64,000 nucleotides of DNA from contig NC_051430.1 in the NCBI RefSeq assembly GCF_001649575.2, positions 35,354,488-35,418,487 of the forward strand, read 5' to 3'. Numbering within the stretch: the first letter of the stretch is position 1; every line of letters starts with the position of its first letter. The notes below the pieces were generated by a model. That model saw nothing but the letters and a program-made list of their open reading frames with translations. It was not told where the DNA came from and did no database searches. This DNA comes from Kryptolebias marmoratus (Eukaryota; Chordata; Actinopteri; Cyprinodontiformes; Rivulidae). Of the stretch, positions 34,847 to 46,865 are shown piece by piece. A program made the translations under genes and the position numbers.

Positions 34847-36469
34847 TTAGTTGCTCTACATGTTAAAAAAGGTACTTAGATTGTTTTATACATAGTTTCA
34901 TACCTTTAATTTGTTAAAATATGCTGTAGCTATGCTTAGATAAAATGATATTAACTACCAGACTATAATGTCAGTTTGCTGAACTGTTTTATTTGAACTC
35001 AGAAAGTCAGAATTGTGACTTTAATCTCTGAACTCAAAATTCTGAGGAAAATAAAGTCTGAATTTTAAAATGTTTGTCCTCCACCATGGCCGTAATCATC
35101 ATCCGTAGCAGACTCTTGTTAACCTCCTGAAAGGTCCTTTCAGGATGCTCGTTTTACCAGAACATGAAGCTGCTGCTAACAAGCCCACCGGACTTCTTGT
35201 TGTTCAGTCAAAAATAGATCTGAGAGACAAGCGAGTCGAGCAGGACGCAGTCACCGTACTAAGATAATGTACTGTGAAGTCTAAGCTCATTAGTTTATTA
35301 TTATTTATTTTACAAAATGAATGGCGGTTCCTTTAAGACGGCGTCTCTCTCAGCTGGGACTGCTGGAGACTAGCTGCTAAATCAAAATTGCGAGACAGTT
35401 ATGTATTTGTCGGAGTCTCACTGAATTCTGAGTGACCAGCGAGCCGTGCCGCCACCGTTTTTGTGCATTAAATTATTTCATTACCTGCCTCAGCCTGCTT
35501 AGTACCCACCTGTGCAAATGCTCTACATTTATCATTTAATTCACTGAATTTAAGACCAGATTTGGACCAGTTTTATTAATATTATTATAAATAATCATCT
35601 CCAGTATGGTTGAACCTGGACATGAGAGACTTCAGCCCCAGATGTTTTCGAAATAACCTCAAGAGAGAATAAATACAAAAACACAGTTTTATTCAAATTG
35701 GGCATTAAGCTCTTAAAATAATACTATTTGCCTAAAACCACAAGCAGACTAGGTTGTGCTTTCAGACAGCATCTGCTGTGAGTCTGTGGCCTGTGTGTGT
35801 TGGAGAAAACACACAAATTGTAGGTTGTTAATTAGCGTGCCGCAGGTGCTAAAGATAGTCTCACACAGGGCTGCAGCAGCTGTGTTTCTGTTCAAATGGA
35901 TCAATATTCATTATATTTCTGTTCTTATTCTGTTAAATTGTTGAGATTTCATTTGTCCACCAAACGATTAGACTTTAGGTAGAAAACAAATGTAGTTACA
36001 CAGTAAAACACTGAATTTAAAATAAAAAAATGGAAATTTGACAGACTCCTAGGTGACTTGTTTAATGCAAGTCTTTTACGTCTTTGCACAATTATGACTG
36101 ATGCACTTGATTTAAGAACGGAAAACCCAAGCAGATAACATAAATTAGCAACTAATTTAAAACCCCTTCTCTTCTCTGCTCAGAAGATGTGCGGTACGTA
36201 TTTTCTCACAACTCGAGCACTGATTACACGCATTAATGTTTGAGCGCAGATTTAAGAATACCTGAAAACAGAGCAGGCTGAAGTAGTTCACATTATTGTA
36301 CCCAATCTTATCTAATGTGAGAGTTGTTGGAGTAAATAAAAGAAAGGAAGTATCGTTTATCAGATGGGATAAAACGTCATGGCGCCATCCATCTTTCCTC
36401 CACGGACAACACCCTTTAACATCGGAATGTCAAACTGAGGATGGTCCACATTGAGGTCAAGGTCACGGG

Positions 36470-36570
36470 ATCAAAGGTTAAAGGAGCTATGATTCAGTCA
36501 GTTTTGTCGGATATAAAGCTGAATTTGGTGTGGTAATAGCTGAGAGAAAGCTCTCATCATATCTTAAAAA
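36470..36570 (+). repeat. Partial R1 repeat copy
   Basis: GATTCAGTCAGTTTTGTCGG, then GATATAAAGCTGAATTTGG and TGTGGTAATAGCTGAGAGA, correspond to the body of the family. Confidence 0.45.
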
Positions 36571-36957
36571 CTTATAACATCATTAGAGAAGTTCTTCCCC
36601 CTGACAGCATTGTTTAAAAATAAAAAGAGCAATTTGTGGATGGGTTTTGTACAGATCTGCGTTTTGTGTGTGGTTCTGTTCGTCTCCTTCATGTTGGCGC
36701 TCATCTAAAACTGGCTTCCTGTTCCCGAACATGAAGTCTTCCAGTTTTATTAGCCTCGTGTAAACAGGCAGAGTGATAAAGACACTCATGTACTCAGCTT
36801 CTCTGCTCCCATGGAGCACCTTTTTCCAGTCATAAGATGTGGATGAAAACAAACGTTACATAAGTTATCAAAATAGGTTATGAAACAGATGCTTCAGGAG
36901 AGGGCTGTCTGTTTGAAGCAAGAGCTGGCCTCATGTTCTCTTTCTCTCCATCCCAAG

Positions 36958-37140
36958 CTGCCGTAGCCCACAGTGATGACACCGTCCTTCTGACCCCAGG
37001 CAGGATGAGCCAGCGGCAGGTGAAGGAGAGGGACAAGGACAAGGACAAGGAGAAGGACAAGGAGGCGGGCCTCCTAACACCCAGCAGGGAGCACATCGGC
37101 ACTCCCTCCACCCTCAGCCCAGGGGTCAGCTACAGCCACG
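36958..37140 (+). CDS. osbpl8: osbpl8 exon 4: ORP8 N-terminal region with short-isoform start
   Basis: Acceptor CTCCATCCCAAG and donor CCACG|GTAAGATC bound a 183-nt exon read in phase 1 to phase 1. It encodes AAVAHSDDTVLLTPGR then MSQRQ, which matches the ORP8 signature SDESQLLTPGKMSQRQ of human. The ATG at 37005 (A at -3) is the counterpart of the start of the known short isoform ORP8S. Residues about 49-61 are an unusual lysine/aspartate/glutamate run (KERDKDKDKEKDKE) from a GGACAA-type hexanucleotide expansion that human ORP8 lacks. The end, TPSTLSPGVSYSHG, again follows the human pattern. Confidence 0.93.
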
Positions 37141-37384
37141 GTAAGATCTTTCTGCCGGGCGCTTCTTATAAAACTCACAGAAAGTGGGAGGACATTTCCT
37201 AAATTTGACCTGTTTTAGATGTAAGCACAGGATACCCCACATTAATAACCAACTGCAGTGGTTCAATAAATGAATTTCCCCTTTTATACACCAGATAACG
37301 GCGATACAGTACATCAGCAAGAGATATTCTTAAGGACATGATAAGCAGTCGGGTAAAAAAGTGAAGGTGACTGTATTTCAGTGT

Positions 37385-37452
37385 CACAGACTCGTCATCC
37401 TGAGGCTGCAGGTTCGAGTCCAGGTTGCGTCAGGAAGGGTGTCGCTTTCTGA
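37385..37452 (+). repeat. tRNA-like SINE fragment
   Basis: GCTGCAGGTTCGAGTCCAGG contains a B-box-like sequence and continues into TTGCGTCAGGAAGGGTGTC. It is the plus-strand counterpart of the fragment at 391-482. Confidence 0.45.
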
Positions 37453-38902
37453 GGTGACCCTGCAGAAAAATACTCCTTCTGACTGACCCTTCAGTTGAAG
37501 TTTGCTGCAAACTTTTGGCAAATTAAAACTTGTTCAGCAGCAATAACAACAATCATGAGTGGACGGGTCACAGTGTGTCTGATTGCAGAAGAAGGAGATG
37601 TTAGCTGTTCCTGGGCTTCAAGGAGTAATATACATCCTAAGCTTCTTTCTTGTTGACACTACATAAGTGAAACACCGTACTGTTGCCCGTATGGTGCGGT
37701 AAGTCATGGATCTGTCAGTGGCAGGAGTAAACATGAACACGCGTTGCCTCTGACTTCTATCTGATGTCGGTGCGTCCACAGTGATCTGACCCCTTGGGGG
37801 ACAGGCTTTTCTGGAGTAGCATGAGTGCAAAAAGCAGGGCTGCACATCTTCTGATCCGACTTGTGAATGTTTCACAGCTGCGAACATTAACTGGATCAGA
37901 CTGGACGCAGCAACACAGCTCACTCTGCATGTCTGACCTGAAAAAACCCTCACCTGATCTCTGTAGGAGAAGCTAAAAAGCTACACTTATGGATACTGTT
38001 ACACGCTTCTTTGAATGTGTGCTGTTAACCCTCAGCTCACAGGGCTCTGTCATACTGATTTTATTTAGTTTTCCTCAAATTATGCAATATTTTTTAGGCA
38101 AAACCTCCTCTCTGCTAGAAATTTGCAAGATTTTCAGTGACGATGCTGCTTAAAATGATCTTTGACCTCAGTCTCTTTGTCACACTGATGAATCCTCTCA
38201 TGCAAAAGATTATCAGCGGATCAGGAAAAAGATGCATTGCTGTCGAGAAAAGAGGATAGTTAATACCAGGGTCTTACGTAACTGCTCACGCACCTTGTTC
38301 TTGTGTTATGGCACCCTCTTGTGGATTTTTGTGATAGATTTACTATGATGGACGAAGATGAAGATGAAATAAATTGCTCGAGTCCTGTTTCATTCCAGCC
38401 TGTCATCAGTGAAGCTTTTATGAAGCAAATAGATGTTTTTTTTTGTTTGTTTGCCTAAAAGCTTCACAAATGAAGGCTTGATTTCATTAAACCTGCACAG
38501 CTGTCAATCAAGCAGTACAAAACATTTCATATAATTTTACTTGCATCTGATAAAAATCAGGATCTGCTCTAAAGTTCTAGTTGACCCAACAGTTAAGAAT
38601 TGGGGTGACAAACGTCAGTCCCAGGCAGGACTGTAGCCAGACTTTAAAAACTACTGAGGTCAACCAGTCATTGTCCCCCTGCACATCAGTTACTATGAAG
38701 ACCAAAACTGAATTAAAATAGAAGCATTTATTTAAAACAAGTGGCTTGAATGTGTATATGACATGTATTTGGACTCAGGGCACAACCATGATGACTCACT
38801 GAAATGACATGAATTAGTTTCTATGAATGTTGATTCAAAACACAAGATTTTAGCAGAGATTTCACCTTTTTATCAAATACCAGTGAGGTGTTGTAGTTTT
38901 GG

Positions 38903-39273
38903 NNNNNNNNNNNNNNNNNNNNNNNNNNNNNNNNNNNNNNNNNNNNNNNNNNNNNNNNNNNNNNNNNNNNNNNNNNNNNNNNNNNNNNNNNNNNNNNNNN
39001 NNNNNNNNNNNNNNNNNNNNNNNNNNNNNNNNNNNNNNNNNNNNNNNNNNNNNNNNNNNNNNNNNNNNNNNNNNNNNNNNNNNNNNNNNNNNNNNNNNNN
39101 NNNNNNNNNNNNNNNNNNNNNNNNNNNNNNNNNNNNNNNNNNNNNNNNNNNNNNNNNNNNNNNNNNNNNNNNNNNNNNNNNNNNNNNNNNNNNNNNNNNN
39201 NNNNNNNNNNNNNNNNNNNNNNNNNNNNNNNNNNNNNNNNNNNNNNNNNNNNNNNNNNNNNNNNNNNNNNNNN
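38903..39273. other. Assembly gap (N)
   Basis: A run of 371 undetermined bases. The open frames drawn across it are artefacts. Confidence 1.
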
Positions 39274-42200
39274 AGCTGCGCTCTTCTTCGTAGACATTGA
39301 GTTTGGCTGCAGCTGCACACAGTTGCAGCGCCTCCTACAGGAAACTGGTGGAGCTACGCAGAGAACCACGCCGTTCAAAAGCCTTGTTTGGATTCAGGTT
39401 TTTATAAAACACTGAGGTCCGGAGCTACGGCTCTGGTCCTAGTTGCTGCAGTGACTCCGACTCTTTGTCATAAAATCTGTCAGTTGTTGTCGTTTGGAAA
39501 GGAGCTTTGCTTTTCTGCAGAAGACCAACGGACGATGCTTGCTTTGGAACATTGATCAGATAGTTGGAGGGTATGAGGGTCATAAACATGTTGAATATCA
39601 GTTTCTTACCACAAGGGGGCGTTATCACTTCACAGACTGACTCTGCAACCTTTTCTACCCCCTCTGTCACTAAATAAAGTAGGATTTCAAATGTAAAACT
39701 CTACGTACTACTTTAAAGCAAATGTGTATTTCAGTGTATGAAGTAAAATTATGGAATAGTTTGGTAAAAATGTTCTACTTTAAACCATTTCAAAATACTT
39801 TATAAGGAAAGAACGATTAAGTCTTTTACACGCTTGGGTTAATAATGAGGAGAATGATATATTTACTTTCTGAATTTAATGTATGTGGCCCTGAGAAATG
39901 AGAAATAGAAGATTATTTAGGAAGGAGCAGGTTCTACAAGAGTTTTCTTCTTCCTGCTCATGTCGAGTAACTGTTAGAAGAAGTGTTAAATGTTCATGAT
40001 GAAATAAGTGAATAAACTTATTGATTGATTGAAATGAAGGTTGTCCAGAGTTGATCATCAACTGACGGCCCGTGGGCCACTTCCAGCCTTCCAGGGACCC
40101 TTTTCTGTTCAAGCTTTTGTGCTAGAAGCTTAGAATAAAGATAACACTTTAGGTGTTATATAAAACATATCATATCATTATAAGAGTAGAAACTGACAAT
40201 AAATAGTCATTTACTGGTATTTTTATAGGTTGGGACAAGACCCTTTTTTATACAAAAAATAAATTAGTGTTTATATCCCCTCTGATAAAATTGAAACATC
40301 AAATTATCTTTTCTATTTTAGTAAAAAAAAATATTAATGTAGCTAACCCACTTTTTAAAAAACATAAAATTAGCCCAGCTTGTTGGTGATTTGTTTGAGA
40401 ATTATTGAGCTTTAAAATTACAACCATTTACTTCCACTTTGTGTTTTTAATCAAAGTTAAGCTTTTATTTCTAACTCTGTCAGGGTTGTGGAGATTGGAC
40501 CCAAGTATGCAGGCTTACATGAAACTAATGGTTTAAAATCACAGCGAGCACAGAAGAAATACTGTAGGCTGAGGAGAAGTACTGGTGCCTCAGGAAACAC
40601 TGGGGAACAACTGAACACAAGGAAAACACAAAAAGGAATCACAACAGCACAAGAAAGAAGCCTAAAAACAGAAAACCAACTTGCCATATTTTTGCAGAAC
40701 CTCTGCAACACGTTTGCAGAAATTCATGTCCTGATTTGCTTTTCGGCAACTTCTGGTTTCTGGTGATGTGAGAAAAAGGTGGATTTGTGTGGCTGGAAGT
40801 TGGACGAACAGACTCCTTGTTTTACTATTTAGATTCAGATATTTGCAAAAATAAATGGTCTGGAAAACCGATAACACTAGCCCCTTTTTGTTGTGGTTAT
40901 GCATCTCGATAATATCAGAACTACTGCAGATGGGCCAAGGAGCCACACGGTTGGGACTTAAATAATTAAATAATGATAAACAATAGATTATAAATAAAAA
41001 GTAGCCCATTGACCGTAACACGACCATCTTCCCTGTCAGTCTTTAAGTCTCGCCCCGGATGTGTAAACAAACAGAATATTGCCCTTGGTGTTAACTTTAG
41101 TCCTGACATCGCTGCTATATGTTCAGATATTAATTTTTCAAACAAGTCTAGGTGTTATTAGTTATTTCATGCTGTAAAAGAAAGGTCACATGACACCATG
41201 ATTATGTGTACAGATTTTCAAAAATTTGGTTTATCACTATATGTCTGTGGAAACGCCTCTAATGAAACAAAGGCTTCAGGCACAGAGACGTGCTGCTAGA
41301 TGAGATGTTTCTGTTCCTTTATTTCCTTATCTGGTGAATTAACGTAGAGGGGGAAACAACTCGATATGTTGCATTAATTTTTTAAACTCACACATGTTAA
41401 AGAGGCATCAGATGTTAAAAAATCACTAGAAATAAGGGCACACCCCAGAATTAAAAGTAGGGAGTATATCTATGCCCCGGTTCCAAAACTGATGAATATG
41501 TGGGTTCATATGTCCAAACATTTTACTTCTGTAGTTATTTCTTTTAAAGCTTGTGCTGTATCATTAATGTACAGATTTTCAAACTGTAGTTAATGTGTAT
41601 TTATTTCAATAAACAAGAGCTGCCCATCCACGATACATGGTGACAGTTGTCCAGCACAATGTCCTGACAAGTTAAATCCTAATGGGGTAAAACAATAATA
41701 AAAGTAATAGTTTAATCATGATGCAGCAGCAGCTGAAAGGATTCTGTCTGGCACGAAGGCTCTCTGACCCTCCACTCCTTGCAGTCTAAATTGTTACCAT
41801 GGCAACTGATTTTTACTTTCAACGATACTGATGCAGGTCCAGATGTAGCCATCGGGCGTGATCCGTCTGCTCTGTCAGCCGGCGAGGTTGGTTTGTTTTT
41901 CTCCACTTCCTGTGTAAATGTTTCCTTGGTGCCCGTTGTGGTTCGGCCGTGGCGCCGCTGCAGGAGCTGTGAGAAAACTTCACAGCTGAGGTGTGAAAAC
42001 GGGCGGCTGCAGGTCAGCGAAGTGATATAAATGAGTTTTGCAGGAAAGATTTCTGGCCTTCTGAAACATATTTGTCTGCATCTGAGAACTGACTTGATAT
42101 ATTTCCATACATAGTCATCTCTCCAGAAGACATCCTGAAAACAATGTTTACATGCATGTCCTTGAATCCTCTGCAAACAGAATCAGCCTTTTGTATTTTG

Positions 42201-42354
42201 TTTTTAAGAGTGCCAATACATAAGCTATTATTCCCACACCCGCACATATTAACCCGTTATTTTGTCTTAGAGTTTGATTTGCTGCAACCCTGGAGAGGCC
42301 CATAAAAAGCTGTGACTTTCAGTCGCAGTATGTTGAAGGCATAGAAGCAATTAT

Positions 42355-42565
42355 TGGGATATTGGCTAAACAAGTGAGAAAACCCAGCCCATTTTTTTGG
42401 AGCTCTATAGCTCAGATAAACTTCAGAGTAGAAAAATAATTTGAAGTTTAAACTGTTTATACGCCTGAACTGGCATGTTGACGTCCTTCCTGGTTTTTGC
42501 ACGATTAAGATTTTACTTCAGGATGTAGAATATTGTGTGATGATGTCACACACCTAACTTTCCAA
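42355..42565 (+). repeat. Dispersed repeat family R2, copy 1
   Basis: CAAGTGAGAAAACCCAGCCC, GGAGCTCTATAGCTCAGATA, a CTGAACTGGCATGTTGACG stretch and TGTGATGATGTCACACACCT occur in the same order and spacing as in 60470-60715. The class is unknown. Confidence 0.6.
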
Positions 42566-45043
42566 AAGTCTTTAAAGGAACTTTTTTTTTTTACCCACAA
42601 ACTTTACACTGGTTCCAAAAACTGGATTTATGTGTTCCTAATTATCAGCATTATGCAGTAATAAACTAAAATACCAACTAATCCTGATTTTTAACCTAGT
42701 GGTCCAGTTGTGTCCCACACACAGTCCATGCACACCAGAAATAAACATTTGTTTCTGATCTTAATGATGGCGATAATAAAAGTTGTTTTTGCAGACACAG
42801 ACCAGTAACTGCAGCTATTTGCTTAAATATCTGAGCTAATCTGATTGATGTGATGGACATGTAAGCACTGTTAGAAATAATCGGATTACTTCACGGCTGA
42901 TTGATCCCTCGGTTGGACGGGGTGTGGTCAGTGGGGACATCTTGTTTTGTTGTTGTTATCCAGTATCTTGGATGGCTTCTACGAACAGCTGATTGTTCCG
43001 TTCCTCTCACCAATAATTGTTGCTCTGTTTTACAGTCGGCGTGTTCAGTAACTGGCCTTCATCTGCAGTTCTGTGTTTGTTGTCTTTGTTTACTCACTGG
43101 CTGCATCATCACTCATGCAGACAAACTGTGCCCCTCTGGTTCTCACCGGGGGAAAGATAGGAAGCTGTTTGGACTAGACTTTTTCAGCCAGCTTTGAAGC
43201 CTCTCTTTGCTTTCACCACCTTGAGTCGGCCCGTCCCCCTTTGTGGGTGAACAGGAGGTAGGGAGGAAAAAAGATGAACCGAACGGCAGATAGATGAAAA
43301 GCCAGAGAGCAGGTGGGGTCAGCATGGATTTAAGATCAGCCCCGGGGATTAGACGAGGCTAACTACACAGAGGGGGTTGGTCTTCTCTGTGCGCTCAGCC
43401 ACTAACGAGCCAATGTCCCGTCTTCCTGCTGAGGTCTCATCCAATGAGCGAGCACCTTGAGGCCTGGGAACCAACAGGGACTGGGTAAGAAAAGCGTACC
43501 GTAGATAGTAGCACAGGAGGACAGGAAGACGTGATGGAGAAGATTTCTGCTTCGGCGCCTGAGCTCTGCTGGGACATGGGGACACAACATGGGTGTGGAG
43601 CAGGAGCGATACTAGCATGACTCGGGAGCCTAAACTGCTGTCTGCGCTCCATCTTTGGACTTGTTCTTGTCAGCATTTGTCTAAAGAGAAGCAAGGTAGA
43701 GTATTAGATGTCTCTTTGCTTTGTTTATCGTGCTTCTTTGTGCTTGCTCTCTATGTCAGATCCTTCTCTTGGGGACAGAAAGGAAATGGCGCCAAGATAA
43801 AAGTTTAAATCTGGACTTTTTGTTGGTGTGGTGTTGAATTAGGATACCTATAGGTCAGTGTTCAAAAAGCTTCTTTGCCCTATATGTAATCCCAGGCTTA
43901 CATAGTTCATTTGGGTCCTTTCTGGAAGGCCTTGGATGGTTTGTACTGTTTGTAATGAATTCTTTCTGCTGTGGTTTAGATGAATCACAGCTTGTGGGTC
44001 ACCATGTTATGGAGGGGCTGTTGGGATTATTTTGGTTCACTGTGCTGTCAAAAACCTACTGTTATGAAAGACTAAAATGTTAGATTACAGATCTGGGGTT
44101 TGGTGTTCACCCAGTGAATGTTGGGAGGCCTCCGGTGTCTGTTCTAATTGAACAGGAAATGTCTTGGAAAAACGACCCAGATTATGACTAAATTTAGAAA
44201 GTGTTTCTCAAGTGACTTTCAAATGCCACTGGCACCGCTGCTGTGGCCATTTTCTCTCCAAGCAGGTTAATTAGGCCTGGGATATGAATTATACATACCC
44301 AGCGTAATTACCTGCTTTAATGAAAGCACGTTTGAGTCAGACGGAGCTGCAGGTTTATCAGTGCTGAAGGGATTGGGTTTCCTGAGGGGATTATGCTGTC
44401 TGTCCCACAGACATTTTGTGGAAAGTGCTCAAAGCTTTTCGAAACGCTGACATAAAACAATAAATAAGGCAGGTCTGCTGGTAGAAAGATGAAGCTGACG
44501 GAGGCTCAGCAGTAGATGAGACCCGAGGCTAAATCAAGGGTTTACAGCATCATTTCTGAGGTCCTTCTACAAACCCACATATTTTCTTGTCTTTACATCA
44601 CTGGAGGACCTGATGTGTGTGAAAGAGCTGGAATACTCAAAGACATTGAAGTGGGCTCCAAAAATATCTGGATGTGTTAGTCTTTAACCTGTTACGAGAC
44701 ATATTTATCCTTTCAAAAATACAGCTGGATTTCTGCATGATTGAGGCAACATTTTACACAACTTAGTGTATTATTAGTCTGCAGTCTGTGTTACCTGCTC
44801 AAAGATTGTGCTTTGGTTTGAGTGGTATTTAACTCTTTCCATGACAATGGCCAAACCTCCAGATTTGAAAACTAATTGAATGTGTCTATTTGGGATTTTA
44901 TGACATTTGCTGGTTAATTTTTGGATGGAATAGTTTGTAAACTTAACTAAATTTTTATCTAGTGTACATGTGAAATTAATGCAAGGTCACACGAGCAGAG
45001 GGGTGGCAACAAACTTCCTTCTGTCTTCAACAGAGCTTCTGTT

Positions 45044-45106
45044 TTGTGCTGTGTGTGTCTGTGTGTGTGTGTGTGTGTGTGTGCTGTGTGTGTGTGTGTG
45101 TGTGCT
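45044..45106. repeat. Interrupted (TG)n microsatellite
   Basis: GT dinucleotide runs interrupted by TCT and by CTG at two places. The two blocks ending GTGCTG suggest a small internal duplication. Confidence 0.9.
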
Positions 45107-46379
45107 GTCTACAACCTATAAGGATTAAAAATGCTCACAGTTGTCAGACGGGGACATTTCACTGCTGTTTATCAGGATATTAGTGCCAGCACTTAGAAAC
45201 CATTAGCTCCACAATCTCTCCAGACTCGTTCATTTTTCTAAGATTATGTGCTTTTAAAAGGCGCCGCTGGCCCACTGGCCCAGTTAACCTCCTACTTTCA
45301 GGACCTGCAGAAGACCTCAGGGGACGATTTTTAGAATTTGAGGCATCTGATGTTTTTTTTTATAAAGCTGAGTTGTTGTTTTTTGGCCTAAAAATACAAC
45401 ACATTGACATAAAGCAACTATTAACTTCCATTGTCCAAAATAAACTACGATGGCTGAAACAGACGCTGTGTTGCTTTTTAGGCTTTGTATATTTTCCCAG
45501 GAATGTGGTGGGCAGAAGGGTTGTCATAAAAACAAACAAACCAAAAACACAGATAGTTTAAGCACTATTAGGAAACATCTTGACCAGTCAATACCAGTTG
45601 TTGTTTAAGGACAGAGTCAACTGTAACACCATTCTACCCAATGATGTCTTTTATTTTAATTGACCAAAGCCAGTCAAATATCATCTTCTTTAATTGACGG
45701 ATCAGTCAGCCTGCCTCTAACCTACAATATAACTGTTTGCATGTCTTATCTAGTTTCTTATCTAACAGTGATGTAGAAAACGTTGACTGTTTCCCGAGCT
45801 TTTCATCATATTGCATCATTGCCATCAGCTGTTTTCACATCAGTTTACAAAAATAAAAGATAGACTTTAAATGTCATGGTCTTAAATCCATAATAACTGA
45901 CTCAGCTCCATCTGTTGATTATGTTTTCTTACAAAGAATTTCTCCTGTCTGACTTTCAAAGTCAAAAAACTCATGTGAGGAGCTGAATATTCAGAATATC
46001 CAGATTTGATCAACTGCTTTTAAAGCACTTTATCTGTCATCAGCAAAACGCAGGCGGTATTTTTTAACTGGGTCAGAACCAGTGGAGAGCTGGGCTGGGT
46101 TAACTGCTGGCTCTGCCTTTTCACTCCTACCATCACCTGACGATGGAGCAGGTATTCTGTAGCAGCTTTTCTCTCCCCGATCAGACTGCAGCTCTCTGAT
46201 GAAAGCCATGCAAGGCTGAAAGGTGAAACTGAAACACGGCGTGATGATATTTAGTAAATATGAATGACCATTGTACGTGTCAGAGAAGTGCCACTTCTGC
46301 CCACAGTTCCAGTCGAAAAAGCAGTGAAGTGTCCCTTTGGGTCTGAATAAAGACTAATAAGAAATTCAGATTTAGTGGA

Positions 46380-46714
46380 AGATGAGCGATGCAGCTCCCC
46401 TCCCATCTGAAGGAGCGGGAGTGGGCAGGGCTCAGCTTATTCGTTATTAAGTATTTACAGGCTCTCACTTGCAGAGAGAGAAGGCAGAGAGGGACAGGCA
46501 GAGGAAAACGGCTGCTCTGATTCAATGCCTGCAATGTTTGCTGCTTGATTTATTCACTCATACGCTGAGTGATTCGGATTCCCAGCCGCCTCTCGACCTT
46601 CCACCCTTGAGTCTTCCTTGCCGGACCCCCCCCNNNNNNNNNNNNNNNNNNNNNNNNNNNNNNNNNNTTCCCTTCGCACCCACCGGTGGGGGGGGGGGAG
46701 CGCCGGCCGTCCCC
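46380..46714 (+). promoter_or_regulatory. osbpl8: Probable internal promoter and 5' UTR of the ORP5-type osbpl8 isoform
   Basis: GC content climbs from about 46380 to the start codon at 46715-46720, and a 34-base gap flanked by C and G runs (46634-46667) lies within it. The start codon occurs inside the exon and no in-frame upstream coding exon of the family is known. A start site here is therefore the simplest reading. CTCACTTGCAG at about 46464-46474 could also be an acceptor of a longer upstream leader. The frame stays open upstream to an ATG at 46469, but the gap length is arbitrary, so this is not reliable. Confidence 0.45.
46634..46667. other. Assembly gap (N) in GC-rich leader
   Basis: Thirty-four undetermined bases between a C run (46626-46633) and the sequence preceding a G run (46687-46698). 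Probably a homopolymer-linked sequencing failure. Confidence 1.
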
Positions 46715-46865
46715 ATGATGAAGGAGGAGGGCCTGCTGAGCCGTCGCCGTTTCTCCACGTGTGGCGGGACGGCATCGATCCGACCTCCGCACCCGGACGG
46801 ACGCAAGCTCATCCGCAACGCCTCGTTCGGGGGCTATAACGAGCTGTCTCCCATCTCTGTACCAG
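46715..46865 (+). CDS. osbpl8: osbpl8 alternative first coding exon with ORP5-like N-terminus
   Basis: Starting at ATG 46718 (or the adjacent ATG 46715) the exon encodes MKEEGLLSRRRFSTCGG, then a segment with DGRKLIRNASFGGYNELSPIS, and ends VP plus one base at CCAG|GTGGGTGC. The pattern MKEE-L-RRRFS-C, RKL-RN and NEL-PLS is that of the N-terminus of mammalian ORP5 (OSBPL5). The donor is in phase 1, identical to exon 4, so it splices in frame onto exon 5 to read GFERGKED. The product would replace 88 ORP8-type residues with 49. It contains a basic RRRFS site that a basophilic kinase could use (inferred). The constant exons are ORP8-like, so this is an alternative N-terminus and not a separate osbpl5 gene. 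Confidence 0.85.

Larger units (their letters stand above)
33846..36957 (+). other. osbpl8: osbpl8 intron 3
   Basis: About 3.1 kb holding one foldback-type DNA transposon (34216-34846) and a partial R1 copy (36470-36560). The rest (34870-36450, 36600-36950) is AT-rich and shows no exon or named element. Confidence 0.6.

Noticed and set aside
38821..39378. Long open frames on both strands around 38.8-39.4 kb
   Set aside because: They consist almost entirely of undetermined bases in the assembly gap.
41712..42176. 154-codon minus-strand frame in a GC-richer patch
   Set aside because: No recognisable domain, no splice context and no conserved motif. It is likely a chance frame inside intron 4.
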